Source of the DNA: JBBCJT01 sp037190665
Lineage (GTDB): Bacteria > Pseudomonadota > Alphaproteobacteria > Acetobacterales > Acetobacteraceae
DNA length: 54,019 nt
Assembly (NCBI GenBank): GCA_037190665.1
Contig: JBBCJT010000052.1
Location: 1 to 54,019, forward strand
Reading direction: 5' to 3'
Notes under the pieces: generated by a model
Seen by the model: only the letters and a program-made list of their open reading frames with translations
What the model was told of the DNA's origin: nothing
Database searches by the model: none
Made by a program: the position numbers and the translations under genes
Shown: piece after piece, positions 51,187 through 54,019 of the stretch
Position numbering within the stretch: position 1 is the first letter of the stretch
Layout: each line of letters begins with the position of its first letter

Positions 51187-52947
51187 ATGCGGTTACGCAC
51201 CTATCTGATCGCGCTGGTATCGGCCGCGATCCTGCCGATCCTTGCCTTTGCCGCCTGGACGGGCTGGCGCGCGGTCGATGCGGAACGCGATCTCGCCGCG
51301 CAGGAGCTGGCACGACTCGCAGCGACGGCTGCGGGTGCGCTGGAGACGGAATTCGGGCGCGCCATCGTGCTCGGGCAGACGCTTGCGGTCTCTCCCGACC
51401 TGCGCGCCGGCGATATCGGGCGCTTCGCCCAGCAGGGCTACGAAGCTGCCCGGGCGAACGGCACATCCTTCGCGGTCGGTGACGAGGCCGGCCGCCAGAC
51501 CTTCAACAGTCGCTTCCCGTTGGGGCAGCCGATCCCGGCCGTACCCGCTCCCGATTTCGTCCGGCGCCTGAAGGAACGGGGGCAGCCGATCGTGTCCGAG
51601 GTCTTTCCGGCGCCGCTGATGGATGAGGCCATCGTGGCTGTCCTCGTTCCGGTCACCGGCGCGCCCCCCGAGGTCGCGGCCGGCATCGGCGTGCGGGTCG
51701 ACCTTTCGCGCCTGGAACGGCTGCTGCCGACGCCGGTGATGGGGCCGGGCGGTTTCTCGCTGGCACTGGACGGCGCGGGAGTCGTCGCGGCGCGGACAGC
51801 GAACGCGCCCGCCACCTTCCCCGCCGCGGAGATATCCGCCGCACCCGCCGGCAGCATCGTGACGATGACCGCAGGCGATCGGCACCTGGTCGCAGTCCGG
51901 CAGCCGATCGCGGAGACCGACTGGCAGGTGGTGATCGCCATGCCGGAGGACGCGGTCGCCGCCACCGCATGGCAGGCGCTGCGCCGGCTCGGGGCGGCCG
52001 GTCTGGTCGGGCTGCTGGCGGCGATGGCGCTCGCGGCGATCCTGGCGGGCTTCCTGCTTCGTCAGGCGCGCTCGCTGACGGATGTCGCGATGAGTCTCGC
52101 CGGCGATCCTGCGACCGTCGCCCCGCCGCGCGTGGCGGAGGTGGCTATCCTCCGGCGTGCGCTGGAGGCGGCGGGCGTCGCAGTGCGCAGCCGGGCGGAG
52201 GCGGACGCACGGCTCACCGCGATGTCCGAGGCTGCGGCGCTGCTGGAAGGGCGCGTCGCGGAGAGGACACGCGAACTGGAGGAGACGCTCGGCCGCCTCC
52301 TTAACGCGGAGGACGAGGAACGCCGGCGCATCGCGCGCGATCTGCACGACAGTACGGTGCAGGAGTTAGTCGCGGCCTCGCTCTCCATCTCCCGCGCGCA
52401 GGCGGCGCCGGACCGCGCCGCCGAGCCGCTGGCCGAGGCCGCCAACGCGCTGCGGCAGGCGAAGGAGGAGCTTCGGACGGTCGCGTTCCTCCTGCAGCCG
52501 CCGCTGCTGGACGAATGCGGACTTGCGATGGCGGTTCGCATCTATGCCGAAGGCGTCTCGCGCCGCAGCGGCGTCGATGTCGTGGTGGAAGGAGCGGATG
52601 GAAGGCCATCCCTCACCAGACCTCAGGAGACGGCGCTGTTCCGTGTCATTCAGGAAGCTCTCGCCAATGCGATCACCCACGCGGACGCTTCGCAGGTCCG
52701 TATCCGCATGTCGGAGGTCGAAAGCGGGTTCGCGGTGGAGATCGCCGATGGCGGAAAGGGAATGGCGGGATCCGGCGAAGCATCGCACCGGCCTGTCGAA
52801 GGTGTCGGCGTTGCCGGAATGCGCGCACGGATGCGGCAACTGGGCGGGGAACTGCTCATAGCCTCCGGTCCCGGCGGAACCACGGTGCGGGCCGTCATCG
52901 CCGGTTCATCGGAACGTGGCGTGCGGGATACTTCGACGCACGCGTGA
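51187..52947 (+). CDS. Membrane sensor histidine kinase (HisKA_3)
   Basis: 586 residues from ATG 51187 (GGGGAGAGA ribosome site). TM1 at about 5-22, an extracytoplasmic dCache-like sensor (about 25-275) and TM2 at about 275-300. Then a HAMP-like/coiled-coil linker, the phospho-acceptor His387 in IARDLHDSTVQELVAA (HisKA_3 type) and a HATPase domain with EALANAITHA (N box), DGGKGMAG and GVGVAGMRAR (G boxes). The partner is the divergent NarL-type regulator. The ligand is unknown. Confidence 0.93.
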   Translation: MRLRTYLIALVSAAILPILAFAAWTGWRAVDAERDLAAQELARLAATAAGALETEFGRAIVLGQTLAVSPDLRAGDIGRFAQQGYEAARANGTSFAVGDEAGRQTFNSRFPLGQPIPAVPAPDFVRRLKERGQPIVSEVFPAPLMDEAIVAVLVPVTGAPPEVAAGIGVRVDLSRLERLLPTPVMGPGGFSLALDGAGVVAARTANAPATFPAAEISAAPAGSIVTMTAGDRHLVAVRQPIAETDWQVVIAMPEDAVAATAWQALRRLGAAGLVGLLAAMALAAILAGFLLRQARSLTDVAMSLAGDPATVAPPRVAEVAILRRALEAAGVAVRSRAEADARLTAMSEAAALLEGRVAERTRELEETLGRLLNAEDEERRRIARDLHDSTVQELVAASLSISRAQAAPDRAAEPLAEAANALRQAKEELRTVAFLLQPPLLDECGLAMAVRIYAEGVSRRSGVDVVVEGADGRPSLTRPQETALFRVIQEALANAITHADASQVRIRMSEVESGFAVEIADGGKGMAGSGEASHRPVEGVGVAGMRARMRQLGGELLIASGPGGTTVRAVIAGSSERGVRDTSTHA

Positions 52948-53026
52948 GGATGGCCTGCGGCGCCCTGACTTCGGGGGTAGCGCCGGCTGCCCGTACTCAA
53001 ACCCGGTGTCTGGCTCTGTTCGCCAG

Positions 53027-53103
53027 TGGCGCGCCCTGGTGGATTCGAACCACCGACCCACAGCTTAGAAGGCTGTTGCTCTATCCAACTGAGCTAAGGG
53101 CGC
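53027..53103 (-). tRNA. tRNA-Arg (anticodon TCT)
   Basis: 77 nt on the minus strand: acceptor GCGCCCT/AGGGCGC, D arm GCTCAGTTGGATAGAGC, anticodon stem ACAGC/GCTGT with loop CTTCTAA (anticodon TCT), T loop GGTTCGAATCC, discriminator G and encoded CCA. Confidence 0.95.
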
Positions 53104-53110
53104 CAATGCC

Positions 53111-53145
53111 TCGCCCTATGGTCAGGGGACCGGACCATAGGGCGA
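53111..53145. terminator. Perfect 13-bp hairpin after the GNAT gene
   Basis: Arms 53111-53123 and 53133-53145 (TCGCCCTATGGTC and its inverse) around a 9-nt loop, 40 bp beyond the minus-strand GNAT stop and 7 bp before the tRNA-Arg 5' end. It probably ends the GNAT transcript and separates it from the tRNA. Confidence 0.68.
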
Positions 53146-53185
53146 TGCACACTGCATCTACGCCATGGCCCTTCGCCAGTGAAGA

Positions 53186-54019
53186 TCAGGCTCTCGTCGG
53201 CTGGAACGTCAGCCGTGCCTGGACGATCTCCGGGTCGTCCGGCTGCGGCACGACGGTGAATCCCAGCCGGGTCACGAAATCGATCATCGGCCGGTTGTCG
53301 GCCAGCACGTCGCCCACCACCGTCCGCACGCCCTCGTCCCGCGCCCAGTCGAGCAGTCGGCGCATCAGGGCCGAGCCGACGCCCTGGCGCTTCACCGTGC
53401 TCGGCACCACGATCGCGAACTCCGCTTCGTCGTCAGCCAGCCGGACCAGACGTGCGACGCCCAGCGTCTCGCCGGTCGCCTCGCGCACTGCGATCAGCGC
53501 CATCTCGCGATCGTAGTCGATCGCGGTCATGCGCGCGATCCGTTCGGGCGGTAATTCCTTGAAAATCGAAAAGAAACGGAAGCGGATGTCCTCCGGCGTC
53601 AGCTTCGCGAACAGCCCCTTGTGGGCCGCCGCATCCTCAGGGCGGATCGGCCGGATCAGCAGCCTCTCCCCGTCCCTCGCGTCGAAGTATCGCGCAAGCT
53701 CCGCCGGATAGGGCGCGATGGCGAAGCGGCTGGTTTCCTGCGGCGGGCGCAGGCCGACCCACGCATCGACGGCGAGCACGCCGCCGGCATCGGCGAAGAG
53801 CGGGTTGATGTCGAGCTCGGCCACCTCGGGGTGGTCGATGACAAGCTGGGAGACGCGGACCAGCACCTCCGCCACCGCCCCGATCGGCGCCACCGGCCTG
53901 TCCCGCCAGCCGGCAAGCAGGCGGGACATGCGCGTCCGGCCGATCAGCGAATGCGCCAGCGTGAGGTTGAGCGGCGGCAGGTCGCAGGCGCGGTCGTCGA
54001 TGACATCGGCCGCGGTGCC
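53186..54019 (-). CDS. C-terminal part of a CoA-ligase-like/GNAT protein (PatZ-like), runs off window
   Basis: The frame is open to the window edge, so the N-terminus lies beyond 54019. Visible: the end of an ADP-forming acyl-CoA synthetase ATP-grasp segment (VSQLVIDHPEVAELDINPLFADAGGVLAVDAWVG) and then a GNAT acetyltransferase domain (RPIRPEDAAAHKGLFAKL ... VVPSTVKRQGVGSALMRRLLDWA) with the acetyl-CoA loop RQGVGSAL. This layout matches PatZ/Pka-type lysine acetyltransferases that acetylate metabolic enzymes such as acetyl-CoA synthetase. An internal ATG at 53929 is not the true start. Confidence 0.88.
   Translation of the reverse strand, partial: GTAADVIDDRACDLPPLNLTLAHSLIGRTRMSRLLAGWRDRPVAPIGAVAEVLVRVSQLVIDHPEVAELDINPLFADAGGVLAVDAWVGLRPPQETSRFAIAPYPAELARYFDARDGERLLIRPIRPEDAAAHKGLFAKLTPEDIRFRFFSIFKELPPERIARMTAIDYDREMALIAVREATGETLGVARLVRLADDEAEFAIVVPSTVKRQGVGSALMRRLLDWARDEGVRTVVGDVLADNRPMIDFVTRLGFTVVPQPDDPEIVQARLTFQPTRA

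Overview
The window comes from a GC-rich alphaproteobacterium. The signs are the minus-strand block tmk-holB-metG-SLT-tatD-MBL hydrolase, a tRNA-Pro gene directly before an NDUFS4-like complex I gene, an IalB-family protein and a CtrA-era style isolated fliM. A Rhodospirillales/Acetobacteraceae-like genome is my best guess, but genus cannot be read from the sequence.

Layout. 1-8.5 kb: 3' part of a giant repeat-rich autotransporter, a small gene broken by a 10-bp duplication, an IalB-family secreted protein and an ATP-grasp enzyme. 8.9-16 kb: tRNA-Val, a 1596-residue four-module protein (FkbM methyltransferase plus three glycosyltransferase modules), a class I methyltransferase and fliM. This looks like a surface or flagellar glycan locus. 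16.3-21.9 kb: housekeeping minus-strand operon in which stop and start codons overlap at two junctions.

22.03-36.00 kb: an integrated element of about 14 kb. It uses tRNA-Ser(UGA) as attB: a 15-bp copy of the tRNA 3' end (22033-22047) recurs at 35989-36003. Each end also carries a pair of GGATTAGGG-type direct repeats spaced 12 bp, likely integrase arm sites. Inside are a tyrosine integrase, an excisionase-like HTH protein, a primase-polymerase/VapE-type helicase, a 34-bp-armed inverted repeat that looks like its replication origin, a serine recombinase, a membrane protein with a Pro-rich tail, and a tightly coupled phage-like operon (two DUF5681-type proteins, a DUF2213-type protein, small proteins, a tape-measure protein). 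I see no large terminase, portal, major capsid, tail tube or lysis gene. The element therefore resembles a phage satellite or a strongly reduced prophage, and it is the best candidate here for an undescribed system.

36.3-40.8 kb: just outside attR lies a Tse3-like type VI muramidase effector with a linked secreted immunity-type protein, then a ligD-type ligase fragment, a small dimeric-barrel protein, a RibD-C/DHFR-like protein and a glutathione transferase. This stretch has the look of a variable region. 41-45 kb: tRNA-Pro, NDUFS4-like, divergent oxyR/katG with an OxyR-like site between them. 45-50.2 kb: minus-strand cluster of sulfatase, its formylglycine-generating enzyme, a periplasmic HAD phosphatase, a DUF502 membrane protein and an outer-membrane barrel. 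50.3-53 kb: a divergent NarL-type two-component pair. 53-54 kb: tRNA-Arg and the C-terminal part of a CoA-ligase/GNAT-type protein that runs off the window.
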